Below, piece after piece: positions 36,801 through 49,500 of a stretch of 64,000 nt of DNA (its first letter is position 1; each line of letters opens with the position of its first letter). The stretch covers positions 5,057,501 through 5,121,500 of the forward strand of contig CAXIWW010000817.1 in assembly GCA_964036315.1 (NCBI GenBank), written 5' to 3'. A program made the position numbers and the translations under genes. The DNA is from Acanthosepion esculentum. Lineage: Eukaryota > Mollusca > Cephalopoda > Sepiida > Sepiidae. Below the pieces are notes generated by a model. That model worked only from the letters and a program-made list of their open reading frames with translations. It ran no database searches and was not told where the DNA came from.

Positions 36801-39262
36801 CCAACAGCTGATAGCAAATGTGCCAACAGCTGATAGCAAAAGGGCCAACAGATGATAACAAAAGTGCCAAAAGCTGATAGCAAATGTGCCAACAGCTGAT
36901 AGCAAATGTGCCAACAGATGATACCAAAAGTGCCAACAGCTGATAGCAAAAGTACCAACATCTGATAGCAAAAGTGCCAACAGCACCACCGTGCCAACTA
37001 GTCCTAGGTATGACTATAAACTACATCTGACAGCTAAGCTTCTGACTACAAAGGGTCCCAGCTATGAGCAAATAGTGGCCCTCACTAAAAAAAAAACACT
37101 ATGAATGTATTAAAATACATGTTCATATAAAAACTTGCGAACAGCCCCAGTTGATAGCAAAAGTGCCACAGCACAACAGCTGATAGCAAAAGTGCCAACA
37201 GCTGATAGTAATAGTGCCAACAGCTGATAGCAAAATTGCCAACAGCTGATAGCAAAAGTGCCAACAGCACCAAAGTGCCAACTAGTCCTAGGTATGACTA
37301 TAAACTACATCTGACAGCAAGGCTTCCTATCAGAAAGGGTCCCAGCTATTAGCAAATAGTGACCCCCCACTAAAAAAACACTACGAAAGTATAAAAATAC
37401 ATATTTATATAAATACTTGCGAACAACACCAGTTGATAGCAAAAGTGCCAACAGCACCACAGCTGATAGCAAAAGTGCCAACAGCTGATAGCAAAAGTGC
37501 CAAGAGCTGATAGCAAAAGTGCCAACAGCACCACAGTGCCATCTAGTCCTAGGTATGTCTATAAACTACATCTGACAGCAAGGATTCTGATTACAAAGGG
37601 TCCCAGCTATCAGCAAATAGTGACCCCCCACTAAAAAAAACACTATCAAAGTATAAAAATACATGTTTCTATAAAAATTTGCGAACAGCACCAGTTGATA
37701 GCAAAAGTGCCAACACACCACAGCTGATAGGAAAAGTGCCAAAAGCTGATAGCAAAAGTGCCAACAGCTGATAGCAAAAGTACCAACAGCTGATAGCAAA
37801 CGTGACAACAGCACCACAGTGCCAACTAGTCCTAGGTATGACTATAAACTACATCTGACAGCAAGGCTTCTGATCACAAAGGGTCCCAGCTATGAGCAAA
37901 TAGTGCCACCCACTAAAAAAAAACACTATGAAAGTATAAAAATACATATTTATATAAAAACTTGCGAACAACACCAGTTGATAGCAAAAGTGCCAACAGC
38001 ACCTCAGCTGATAGCAAAAGTGCCAACAGCTGATAGCAAAAGTGCCAAAAGCTGATAGCAAAAGTGCCAACAGCTGATAGCAAAAGTGCCAACAGCACTA
38101 CAGTGCCAACTAGTCCTAGGTATGACTATAAACTACATCTGACATCAAGGCTTCTTATAACAAAAAGGTTCCCAGCTATGAGCAAATAGTGACCCACCAC
38201 TAAAAAAAAAAACACTATGAAAGTATAAAAATACATGTTTATATAAAAACTTGCAAAAAACACCAGTTGATTGCAAAAGTGCCAACAGCACCACAGCTGA
38301 TAGCAAAAGTGCCAACAGCTGATAGCAAAGTGCCAACAGCTGATAGCAAAAGTGCCAACACCTGATAGCAAAAGTGCCAACAGCACCACAGTGCCAACTA
38401 GTCCTAGTTATGACTATAAACTACATCTGACAGCTAGTCTTCTGATCACAAAGGTTCCCAGCTATGAGCAAATAGTGACCCCCACTAAAAAAAAAACATT
38501 ATGAAAGTATAAAAATACATGTTTATATAAAAACTTTCGAACAACACCAGTTGATAGCAAAAGTGCCAACAGCACCACAGCTGATAGCAAAAGTGGCAAC
38601 AGCACCACAGCTGATAGCAAAAGTGCCAACAGCTGATAGCATAAGTGCCAACAGATGATACCAAAAGTGCCAAAAGCTGACAGCAAAATAGCCAACAGCT
38701 GATAGCAAAAGTGCCAACAGATGATACCAAAAGTGCCAACAGCTGATAGCAAAAGTGCCAATAGCTTATAGCAAAAGTGCCAACAGCTGATACCAAAAGT
38801 GCCAAAAGCTGATAGCAAAAGTGCCAACAGCTGATAGCAAAAGTGCCAACAGCTGATAGCAAAAGTGCCAACAGCTGATAGCAAAAGTGCCAACAGCACC
38901 ACAGTGCCAACTAGTACTAGTTATGACTATAAACTACATCTGACAGCATGGCTTCTGATCAGAAAGGGACCCAGCTATGAGCAAATAGTGACCCCCCACT
39001 AAAAAAAAAAATATGAAAGTATAAAAATACATGTTTATATAAATACTTGCGAACAACACCAGTTGATAGCAAAAGTGCCAACAGCACCACAGCTGATAGC
39101 AAAAGTGCCAACAGCTGATAGCAAAAGTGCCAACAGCTGATAGCAAAAGTGCCAACAGCACCACAGTGCCAACTAGTCCTAGGTATGACTATAAAATACA
39201 TCTGACAGCAAGGCTTCTGATCACAAACGGTCACAGCTATGAGCAAATAGTGACCCCCCACT
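33810..39262 (+). repeat. 2.8-kb tandem duplication in family 3
   Basis: The copies are about 33810-36410 and 36613-39262. The offset is 2,803 bp on the left and 2,854 bp on the right, because copy 2 gained about 51 bp of short-unit material, including an extra interrupter near 38586-38616 (AAGTGGCAACAGCACCACAG). Shared private features are AAAAGGGCCAACAGATGATA, CTTCTGACTACAAAGGG, AATAGTGGCCCTCAC, AACAGCCCCAGTTGATAG, TTCCTATCAGAAAGGG, ACACTACGAAAG, GTGCCATCTAGTCC, AATAGTGCCACCCAC, CTTCTTATAACAAAAAGG and CTTGCAAAAAACACC. Few substitutions are visible (for example CTAGGCTTC against CTAAGCTTC). Confidence 0.9.
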
Positions 39263-40039
39263 AAAAAAAACTCTATGAAAGTATAAAAATACATGTTTAT
39301 ATAAAAACTTGCGAACAGCACCAGTTGATAGCAAAAGTGCCAACAGCCCCACAGCTGATAGCAAAAGTGCCAACAGCTGATAGCAAAAGTGCCAACAGCT
39401 GATAGCAAAAGTCCCAACAGCTGATTGCAAAGTGCCAAACGCTGATAGCAAAAGTGCCAACAGCTGATAGCAAATTGCCAACAGAACCACAGTGCAAACT
39501 AGTCCTAGGTATGACTATAAACTACATCTGACAGCAAGGTTTCTGATCTCAAAGGGTCCCAGCTATGAGAAAATAGTGACCCCCCACTAAAAAAAAACAC
39601 TATGAAAGTATAAAAATACATGTTTATATAAAAACGTGCGAACAACACCAGTTGATATCAAAAGTGCCAATAGCACCACAGCTGATAGCAAAAGTGCCAA
39701 CAGTTGATAGCAAAAGTGCCAACAGCTGATACCAAAAGTGCCAACAGCTGATAGCAAAAGTGCCAACAGCTGATAGCAAAAGAGCCAACAGCTGATAGGA
39801 AAAGTGCCAACAGCTGGTAGCAAAATGCCAACAGCTGATAGCACCACAGTGCCAACTAGTCCTAGGTATGACTATAAACTACATCTGACAGCAAGGCTTC
39901 TGATCACAAAGGGTCCCAGCTATGAGCAAATAGTAACCCCCCACAAAAAAAAAACACTATGAAAGTATAAAAATACATGTTTATATAAAAACTTGCGAAC
40001 AACACCAGTTGATAGCAAAAGTGCCACCAGCACCACAGC

Positions 40040-40936
40040 TGATAGCAAAAGTGCCAACAGCTTATAGCAAAAGTGCCAACAGATGATAGCAAAAGTGCCA
40101 ACAGCTGTTAGCAAAAGTGCCAACAGCTGATACCAAAACTGCCAAAAGCTGATAGCAAAAGTGCCAACAGCTGATAGCAAAAGTGCCAACAGATGATACC
40201 AAAAGTGCCAACAGCTTATAGCAAAAGTGCCAACAGCTGATAGCAAAATTGCCAACAGCTGATAGCAAAAGTGCCAACAGCTGATACCAAAGTGCCAACA
40301 GCTGATAGCAAAAGTGCCAAAAGCTGATAGCAAAAGTGCCAACAGCTGATAGCAAAAGTGCCAACAGCTGATTGCAAAAGTGCCAACAGCTGATAGCAAA
40401 AGTGCCAACAGCTGATAGCAAAAGTGCCAAAAGCTGATAGCAAAAGTGCCAACATCTGATACCGAAAGTGCCAACAACTGATAGCAAAAGTGCCAACAGC
40501 TGACAGCAAAAAGTGCCAAAAGCTGATAGCAAATGTGCCAACAGCTGATACCAAAGTGCCAACAGCTGATAGCAAAAGAGCCAACAGCTGATTGCAAAAG
40601 TGCCAACCGCTGATAGCAAAATGCCAACAGCTGATAGCAAATTGCCAAAAGCTGATAGCAAAAGTGCCAACAGCTGAGAGCTAAAGTGCCAACAGCTGAT
40701 AGCAAAAGTGCCAACAGCTGATAGCAAAAGTGCCAACAGCTGATAGGAAAAGGGCCAACAGCTGATACCAAATATGCCAAAAGCTGATAGCAAAAGTGCC
40801 AACAGCTGATAGCAAAAGTGCCAACAGCTGATAGCAAAAGTGCCAAAAGCTGATAGCAAAAGTGCCAACAGCTGATAGCAAAAGTGCCAACAACTGATAG
40901 CAAAAGTGACAACAGCTGATAGCAAAAGTGCCAACA
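40040..40936 (+). repeat. Core-free run of 22-bp units, about 41 copies
   Basis: About 900 bp of 22-bp units run without a core, which is much longer than the usual 3 to 15 units. Variant units include GATACCAAAACTGCC, AGCTGACAGCAAAAAG, CCAACATCTGATACC, GAAAGTGCCAACAACTG, TGATTGCAAAAG, CCAACCGCTGATAG and GCTGATAGCAAATTGCC. The same succession returns in the runs at 43490 and 45426. The complementary strand stays open for over 340 codons here, which is a motif effect. Confidence 0.9.
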
Positions 40937-43489
40937 GCACGACAGTGCCAACTAGTCCTAGGTATGACTATAAACTACATCTGACAGCAAGGCTTCTGAT
41001 CACAAAGGGTCCCAGCTATGAGCAAATAGTGACCCCCCACTAAAAAAAAGAACATTATGAAAGTATAAAAATACATATTTATTTAAAAACTTGCGAACAA
41101 CACCAGTTGATAGAAAAGTGCCAACAGCACCACAGCTGATAGCAAAAGTGCCAACAGCTGATAGCAAAAGTGCCAACAGCTGATAGCAAAAGTGCCAACA
41201 GCTGATAGGAAAAGTGCCAACAGCACCACAGTGCCAACTAGTCCTAGGTATGATTATAATCTACATCTGACAGCAAGGCTTCTGATCTCAAAGGGTCCCA
41301 GCTATGAGAAAATAGTGACCCCCCACTAAAAAAAAACACTATGAAAGTATAAAAATACATGTTTATATAAAAACGTGCGAACAACACCAGTTGATATCAA
41401 AAGTGCCAATAGCACCACAGCTGATAGCAAAAGTGCCAACAGTTGATAGCAAAAGTACCAACAGCTGATACCAAAAGTGCCAACAGCTGATAGCAAAAGT
41501 GCCAACAGCTGATAGCAAAAGTGCCAACAGCTGGTAGCAAAATTGCCAACAGCTGATAGCACCACAGTGCCAACTAGTCCTAGGTATGACTATAAACTAC
41601 ATCTGACAGCCAGGCTTCTGATCACAAAGGGTCCCAGCTATGAGCAAATAGTAAGCCCCCACAAAAAAAAACACTATGAAAGTATAAAAATACATGTTTA
41701 TATAAAAACTTGCGAACAACACCAGTTGATAGCAAAAGTGCCACCAGCACCACAGCTGATAGCAAAAGTGCCAACAGCTTATAGCAAAAGTGCCAACAGA
41801 TGATAGCAAAAGTGCCAACAGCTGATAGCAAAAGTGCCAACAGCTGATACCAAAACTGCCAAAAGCTGATAGCAAAAGTGCCAACAGCTGATAGCAAAAG
41901 TGCCAACAGTTGATACCAAAAGTGCCAACAGCTTATAGCAAAAGTGCCAACAGCTGATAGCAAAATTGCCAACAGCTGATAGCAAAAGTGCCAACAGCTG
42001 ATACCAAAGTGCCAACAGCTGTTAGCAAAAGTGCCAAAAGCTGATAGCAAAAGTGCCAACAGCTGATAGAAAAAGTGCCAACAGCTGATAGCAAAAGTGC
42101 CAACAGATGATACCAAAAGTGCCAACAGCTTATAGCAAAAGTGCCAACAGCTGATAGCAAAAGTGCCAACAGCTGATAGAAAAAGTGCCAACAGCTGATA
42201 CCAAAAGTGCCAAAAGCTGATAGCAAAAGTGCCAACAGCTGATAGCAAAAGTGCCAACAGCTGATAGCAAAAGTGCCAACAGCTGATTGCAAAAGTGCCA
42301 ACAGCTGATAGCAAAAGTGCCAACAGCTGATAGCAAAAGTGCCAACAGCACCACAGTGCCAACTAGTACTAGTTATGACTATAAACTACATCTGACAGCA
42401 TGGCTTCTGATCAGAAAGGGACCCAGCTATGAGCAAATAGTGACCCCCCACTAAAAAAAAAAATATGAAAGTATAAAAATACATGTTTATATAAATACTT
42501 GCGAACAACACCAGTTGATAGCAAAAGTGCCAACAGCACCACAGCTGATAGCAAAAGTGCCAACAGCTGATAGCAAAAGTGCCAACAGCTGATAGCAAAA
42601 GTGCCAACAGCACCACAGTGCCAACTAGTCCTAGGTATGACTATAAAATACATCTGACAGCAAGGCTTCTGATCACAAACGGTCACAGCTATGAGCAAAT
42701 AGTGACCCCCCACTAAAAAAAACTCTATGAAAGTATAAAAATACATGTTTATATAAAAACTTGCGAACAGCACCAGTTGATAGCAAAAGTGCCAACAGCC
42801 CCACAGCTGATAGCAAAAGTGCCAACAGCTGATAGCAAAAGTGCCAACAGCTGATAGCAAAAGTCCCAACAGCTGATTGCAAAGTGCCAAACGCTGATAG
42901 CAAAAGTGCCAACAGCTGATAGCAAATTGCCAACAGAACCACAGTGCAAACTAGTCCTAGGTATGACTATAAACTACATCTGACAGCAAGGTTTCTGATC
43001 TCAAAGGGTCCCAGCTATGAGAAAATAGTGACCCCCCACTAAAAAAAAACACTATGAAAGTATAAAAATACATGTTTATATAAAAACGTGCGAACAACAC
43101 CAGTTGATATCAAAAGTGCCAATAGCACCACAGCTGATAGCAAAAGTGCCAACAGTTGATAGCAAAAGTGCCAACAGCTGATACCAAAAGTGCCAACAGC
43201 TGATAGCAAAAGTGCCAACAGCTGATAGCAAAAGAGCCAACAGCTGATAGGAAAAGTGCCAACAGCTGGTAGCAAAATGCCAACAGTTGATAGCACCACA
43301 GTGCCAACTAGTCCTAGGTATGACTATAAACTACATCTGACAGCAAGGCTTCTGATCACAAAGGGTCCCAGCTATGAGCAAATAGTAACCCCCCACAAAA
43401 AAAAAACACTATGAAAGTATAAAAATACATGTTTATATAAAAACTTGCGAACAACACCAGTTGATAGCAAAAGTGCCACCAGCACCACA

Positions 43490-44585
43490 GCTGATAGCAA
43501 AAGTGCCAACAGCTTATAGCAAAAGTGCCAACAGATGATAGCAAAAGTGCCAACAGCTGTTAGCAAAAGTGCCAACAGCTGATACCAAAACTGCCAAAAG
43601 CTGATAGCAAAAGTGCCAACAGCTGATAGCAAAAGTGCCAACAGATGATACCAAAAGTGCCAACAGCTTATAGCAAAAGTGCCAACAGCTGATAGCAAAA
43701 TTGCCAACAGCTGATAGCAAAAGTGCCAACAGCTGATACCAAAGTGCCAACAGCTGATAGCAAAAGTGCCAAAAGCTGATAGCAAAAGTGCCAACAGCTG
43801 ATAGAAAAAGTGCCAACAGCTGATAGCAAAAGTGCCAACAGATGATACCAAAGTGCCAACATCTTATAGCAAAAGTGCCAACAGCTGATAGCAAAAGTGC
43901 CAACAGCTGATAGCAAAAGTGCCAACAGCTGATACCAAAAGTGCCAAAAGCTGATGGCAAAAGTGCCAACAGCTGATAGCAAAAGTGCCAACAGCTGATA
44001 GCAAAAGTGCCAACAGCTGATTGCAAAAGTGCCAACAGCTGATAGCAAAAGTGCCAACAGCTGATAGCAAAAGTGCCAAAAGCTGATAGCAAAAGTGCCA
44101 ACATCTGATACCGAAAGTGCCAACAACTGATAGCAAAAGTGCCAACAGCTGACAGCAAAAAGTGCCAAAAGCTGATAGCAAATGTGCCAACAGCTGATAC
44201 CAAAGTGCCAACAGCTGATAGCAAAAGAGCCAACAGCTGATTGCAAAAGTGCCAACCGCTGATAGCAAAATGCCAACAGCTGATAGCAAATTGCCAAAAG
44301 CTGATAGCAAAAGTGCCAACAGCTGAGAGCAAAAGTGCCAACAGCTGATAGCAAAAGTGCCAACAGCTGATAGCAAAAGTGCCAACAGCTGATAGGAAAA
44401 GGGCCAACAGCTGATACCAAATATGCCAAAAGCTGATAGCAAAAGTGCCAACAGCTGATAGCAAAAGTGCCAACAGCTGATAGCAAAAGTGCCAAAAGCT
44501 GATAGCAAAAGTGCCAACAGCTGATAGCAAAAGTGCCAACAACTGATAGCAAAAGTGACAACAGCTGATAGCAAAAGTGCCAACA
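43490..44585 (+). repeat. Core-free run of 22-bp units, about 50 copies
   Basis: This corresponds to the run at 40040-40936 with nine additional units inserted around 43800-44000. It ends at the same private core start, GCACGACAGTGCC. The insert resembles units near 42050-42250, so it probably came from the neighbouring block by unequal exchange. Confidence 0.88.
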
Positions 44586-45425
44586 GCACGACAGTGCCAA
44601 CTAGTCCTAGGTATGACTATAAACTACATCTGACAGCAAGGCTTCTGATCACAAAGGGTCCCAGCTATGAGCAAATAGTGACCCCCCACTAAAAAAAAGA
44701 ACATTATGAAAGTATAAAAATACATATTTATTTAAAAACTTGCGAACAACACCAGTTGATAGAAAAGTGCCAACAGCACCACAGCTGATAGCAAAAGTGC
44801 CAACAGCTGATAGCAAAAGTGCCAACAGCTGATAGCAAAAGTGCCAACAGCTGATAGGAAAAGTGCCAACAGCACCACAGTGCCAACTAGTCCTAGGTAT
44901 GATTATAATCTACATCTGACAGCAAGGCTTCTGATCTCAAAGGGTCCCAGCTATGAGAAAATAGTGACCCCCCACTAAAAAAAAACACTATGAAAGTATA
45001 AAAATACATGTTTATATAAAAACGTGCGAACAACACCAGTTGATATCAAAAGTGCCAATAGCACCACAGCTGATAGCAAAAGTGCCAACAGTTGATAGCA
45101 AAAGTACCAACAGCTGATACCAAAAGTGCCAACAGCTGATAGCAAAAGTGCCAACAGCTGATAGCAAAAGTGCCAACAGCTGATAGCAAAAGTGCCAACA
45201 GCTGGTAGCAAAATTGCCAACAGCTGATAGCACCACAGTGCCAACTAGTCCTAGGTATGACTATAAACTACATCTGACAGCCAGGCTTCTGATCACAAAG
45301 GGTCCCAGCTATGAGCAAATAGTAAGCCCCCACAAAAAAAAACACTATGAAAGTATAAAAATACATGTTTATATAAAAACTTGCGAACAACACCAGTTGA
45401 TAGCAAAAGTGCCACCAGCACCACA

Positions 45426-46521
45426 GCTGATAGCAAAAGTGCCAACAGCTTATAGCAAAAGTGCCAACAGATGATAGCAAAAGTGCCAACAGCTGATAGC
45501 AAAAGTGCCAACAGCTGATACCAAAACTGCCAAAAGCTGATAGCAAAAGTGCCAACAGCTGATAGCAAAAGTGCCAACAGTTGATACCAAAAGTGCCAAC
45601 AGCTTATAGCAAAAGTGCCAACAGCTGATAGCAAAATTGCCAACAGCTGATAGCAAAAGTGCCAACAGCTGATACCAAAGTGCCAACAGCTGTTAGCAAA
45701 AGTGCCAAAAGCTGATAGCAAAAGTGCCAACAGCTGATAGAAAAAGTGCCAACAGCTGATAGCAAAAGTGCCAACAGATGATACCAAAAGTGCCAACAGC
45801 TTATAGCAAAAGTGCCAACAGCTGATAGCAAAAGTGCCAACAGCTGATAGCAAAAGTGCCAACAGCTGATAGCAAAAGTGCCAACAGCTGATTGCAAAAG
45901 TGCCAACAGCTGATAGCAAAAGTGCCAACAGCTGATAGCAAAAGTGCCAAAAGCTGATAGCAAAAGTGCCAACATCTGATACCGAAAGTGCCAACAACTG
46001 ATAGCAAAAGTGCCAACAGCTGACAGCAAAAAGTGCCAAAAGCTGATAGCAAATGTGCCAACAGCTGATACCAAAGTGCCAACAGCTGATAGCAAAAAAG
46101 CCAACAGCTGATTGCAAAAGTGCCAACCGCTGATAGCAAAATGCCAACAGCTGATAGCAAATTGCCAAAAGCTGATAGCAAAAGTGCCAACAGCTGAGAG
46201 CAAAAGTGCCAACAGCTGATAGCAAAAGTGCCAACAGCTGATAGCAAAAGTGCCAACAGCTGATAGGAAAAGGGCCAACAGCTGATACCAAATATGCCAA
46301 AAGCTGATAGCAAAAGTGCCAACAGCTGATAGCAAAAGTGCCAACAGCTGATAGCAAAAGTGCCAAAAGCTGATAGCAAAAGTGCCAACAGCTGATAGCA
46401 AAAGTGCCAACAGCTGATAGCAAAAGTGCCAAAAGCTGATAGCAAAAGTGCCAACAGCTGATAGCAAAAGTGCCAACAACTGATAGCAAAAGTGACAACA
46501 GCTGATAGCAAAATGCCAACA
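45426..46521 (+). repeat. Core-free run of 22-bp units, about 50 copies
   Basis: The left part (to about 45825) follows the 41755-42150 run. The right part follows the 40320-40936 pattern, with three extra units near 46390-46460. It is a hybrid of two parental runs joined inside a stretch of ordinary units, and it again ends at the GCACGACAGTGCC core variant. The opposite strand reads open for about 430 codons as a result. Confidence 0.87.
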
Positions 46522-49500
46522 GCACGACAGTGCCAACTAGTCCTAGGTATGACTCTAAACTACATCTGACAGCAAGTCTTCTGATCACAAAGTGTCCCAG
46601 CTATGAGCAAATAGTGACCCCCCACTAAAGAAAAGACACTATGAATGTATAAAAATACATGTTTATATAAAAATTTGCGAACAACACCAGTTGATAGCAA
46701 AAGTGCCAACAGCACCACAGCTAATAGCAAAAGTGCCAACAGCTGATAGCAAAAGTGCCAACAGCTGATAGCAAAAGTGCCAACAGCTGATAGCACCACA
46801 GTGCCAACTAGTCCTAGGTATGACTATAAACTACATCTGAGAGCAAGGTTTCTGATCACAAAGGGTCCCAGCTATGAGCAAATAGTGATCCCCCACTAAA
46901 AAAAAAACACTATGAAAGTAAAAAAATACATGTTTATATAAAAACTTGCGAACAACACCAGTTGATAGCAAAAGTGCCAACAGCACCACAGCTGATAGCA
47001 AAAGTGCCAACAGCTCATAGCAAAAGTGCCAACAGCTGATACCAAAAGTGCAAAAAGCTGATAGCAAAAGTGCCAACAGCTGATAGCAAAAGTGCCAACA
47101 GCTGATAGCAAAAGTGCCAAAAGCTGATAGCAAAAGTGCCAACTGCTGATAGCAAAAGTGCCAACAGATGATACCAAAAGTGCCAACAGCTGATAGCAAA
47201 AGTGCCAACAGCTGATAAGAAAAGTGCCAACAGCTGATAGCAAAAGTGCCAAAAGCTGATAGCGAAAGTGCCAACAGCTGATACCAAAGTGCCAAAAGCT
47301 GATACCGAAGTGCCAACAGCTGATAGCAAAAGTGCCAACAGCTGATAGAAAAAGTGCCAAAAGCTGATAACAAAAGTGCCAACAGCACCACAGTGCAAAC
47401 TAGTCCTAGGTATGACTATAAACTACATCTGACAGCAACGCTTCTGATCACAAAGGGTCCCAACTATGAGCAAATAGTGACCACCCACTAAAAAAAAACA
47501 CTATGAAAGTATAAAAATTCATGTTTATATAAAAACTTGCGAACAACACAAGTTGATATCAAAAGTTCCAACAGCTGATAGCAAATGTGCCAACAGCTGA
47601 TAGCAAAAGTGCCAACAGCTGATAGCAAAAGTGCCAACAGCACCACATTGCCAACTAGTCCTAGGTATGACTATAAACTACATCTGACAGCAAGGTTTCT
47701 GATCACAAAGGCTCCCTGCTATGAGCAAATAGTGACCCCCCACTAAAAAAAAAACACTATGAAAGTATAAAAATACACGTTTATATAAAAACTTGCGAAC
47801 AACACCAGTTGATAGCCAAAGTGCCAACAGCACCACAGCTGATTGCAAAAGTGCCAACAGCTGATAGCAAAAGGGCCAACAGCTGATAGCAAAAGTGCCA
47901 ACAACTGATACCAAAATGCCAACAGCTGATAGCAAAAGTGCCAAAAGCTGATAGCGAAAGTGCCAACACCTTATAGCATAAGTGCCAACAACTCATTGCA
48001 ATAGTGCCAACAGCACGACAGTTCCAACTATTCCTAGGTATGACTATAAACTACATCAGACAGCAAGTCTTCTGATCACAAAGGGTGCAAGCTATGAGCA
48101 AATAGTGACCCCCCCACTAAAAAAAAATACTATGAAAGTATAAAAATACATGTTTATATAAAAACTTGCGTACAACACCAGTTGATAGCAAAAGTGTCAA
48201 CAGCACAACAGCTGATAGCAAAAGTGCCAACAGCTGATAGCAAAAGTGGCAACAGCACCACAGTGCCAACTAGTCCTAGGTATGACTATAAACTACATCT
48301 GACAGCAAGGCTTCTGATCACAAAGGGTCCCAGCTATGAGCAAATAGTGACCCCCACTAAAAAAAAAACACTATGAATATATAAAAATACATGTTTATAT
48401 AAAAACTTGCGAACAACACCAGTTGATAGCTAAAGTGCCAACAGAACCACAGCTGATAGCAAAAGTGCCAACAGCTGATAGCAAAAGTGCCAACAGCTGA
48501 TAGCAAAAGTGCCAACAGCACCACAGTGCCAACTAGTCCTAGGTATGACTATAAACTACATCTGACAGCAAGGTTTCTGATCACAAAGATTCCAGGCTAT
48601 GAGCAAATACTGACCCCCCACTAAAAAAAAACAATATGAAAGTATGAAAAAACATGTTTATATAAGAACTTGCGAACAACACCAGTTGATAGCAAAAGTG
48701 CCAACAGCACCACAGCTGATAGCAAAGGTGCCAACAGCTGATAGCAAAAGTGCCAACAGCTGATAGCAAAAGTGCCAACAGCTGATAGCAAAAGTGCAAA
48801 CAGCACCACACTGCCAACTAGTCCTAGGTATGACTATAAACTACATCTGACAGCAAGGCTTCTGATCACAAAGGGTCCCAGCTATGAGCAAATAGTGACC
48901 CCCCATTTAAAAAAAAAACAATGTGAAAGTATAAAAATACATGTTTATATAAAAACATGCGAACAACACCAGTTGATAGCAAAAGTGCCAACAGCACTCA
49001 GCTGATAGCAAAAGTGCCAACAGCTAATAGCAAAAGTGCCAACAGCTGAGAGCAAAAGTGCAAACAGCACTACACTGCCAACTAGTCCTAGGTATGACTA
49101 TAAACTACATCTGACAGCAAGGCTTCTGATCACAAAGAGTGCCAGCTATGAGCAAATAGTTACCCCCCCACTAAAAAAAAACACTATGAAAGTATAAAAA
49201 TACATGTTTATATAAAACTTGCAAACAACACCAGTTGATAGCAAAAGTGCAAACAGCTGATAGCAAAAGTGCCAACAGCTGATAGCAAAAGTGCAAACAG
49301 CACCACACTGCCAACTAGTCCTAGGTATAACTATAAACTACATCTGACAGCAAGGCTTCTGATCACAAAGGGTCCCAGCTATGAGCAAATAGTGACCCCC
49401 CACTAAAAAAAAACACTCTGAAAGTATAAAAATACATATTTATATAAAAACTTGCGAACAACACCAGTTGATAGCAAAAGTGCCAACAGCACCACAGCTG

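Larger units (their letters stand above)
38870..46545 (+). repeat. 3.45-3.67-kb higher-order repeat in family 3
   Basis: The block 38870-42350 recurs as 42350-46025. The offset is 3,452 bp up to about 43800. It becomes 3,649 bp after an extra 197 bp (nine 22-bp units) in the second copy, and 3,671 bp after one more unit near 45181. Shared rare features are CTAGTACTAGTTATGAC, an AAATATGAAAG poly-A variant, CAAACGCTGATAG, AGCTGGTAGCAAAATGCC, GTGCCACCAGCACC, CAGCACGACAGTGCC, AAAAGAACATTATG and TTTATTTAAAAAC. After 45830 the sequence follows the 40320-40950 pattern again, so a third partial copy is fused on. Differences are few, for example CTGATAGCACC at 39836 against TTGATAGCACC at 43286. Confidence 0.88.

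Noticed and set aside
45293..46588. 431-codon hydrophobic frame resembling a membrane protein
   Set aside because: It is made of 22-bp satellite units, with a 22-residue period equal to three units. The same peptide arises wherever units run without a core, in many overlapping frames.
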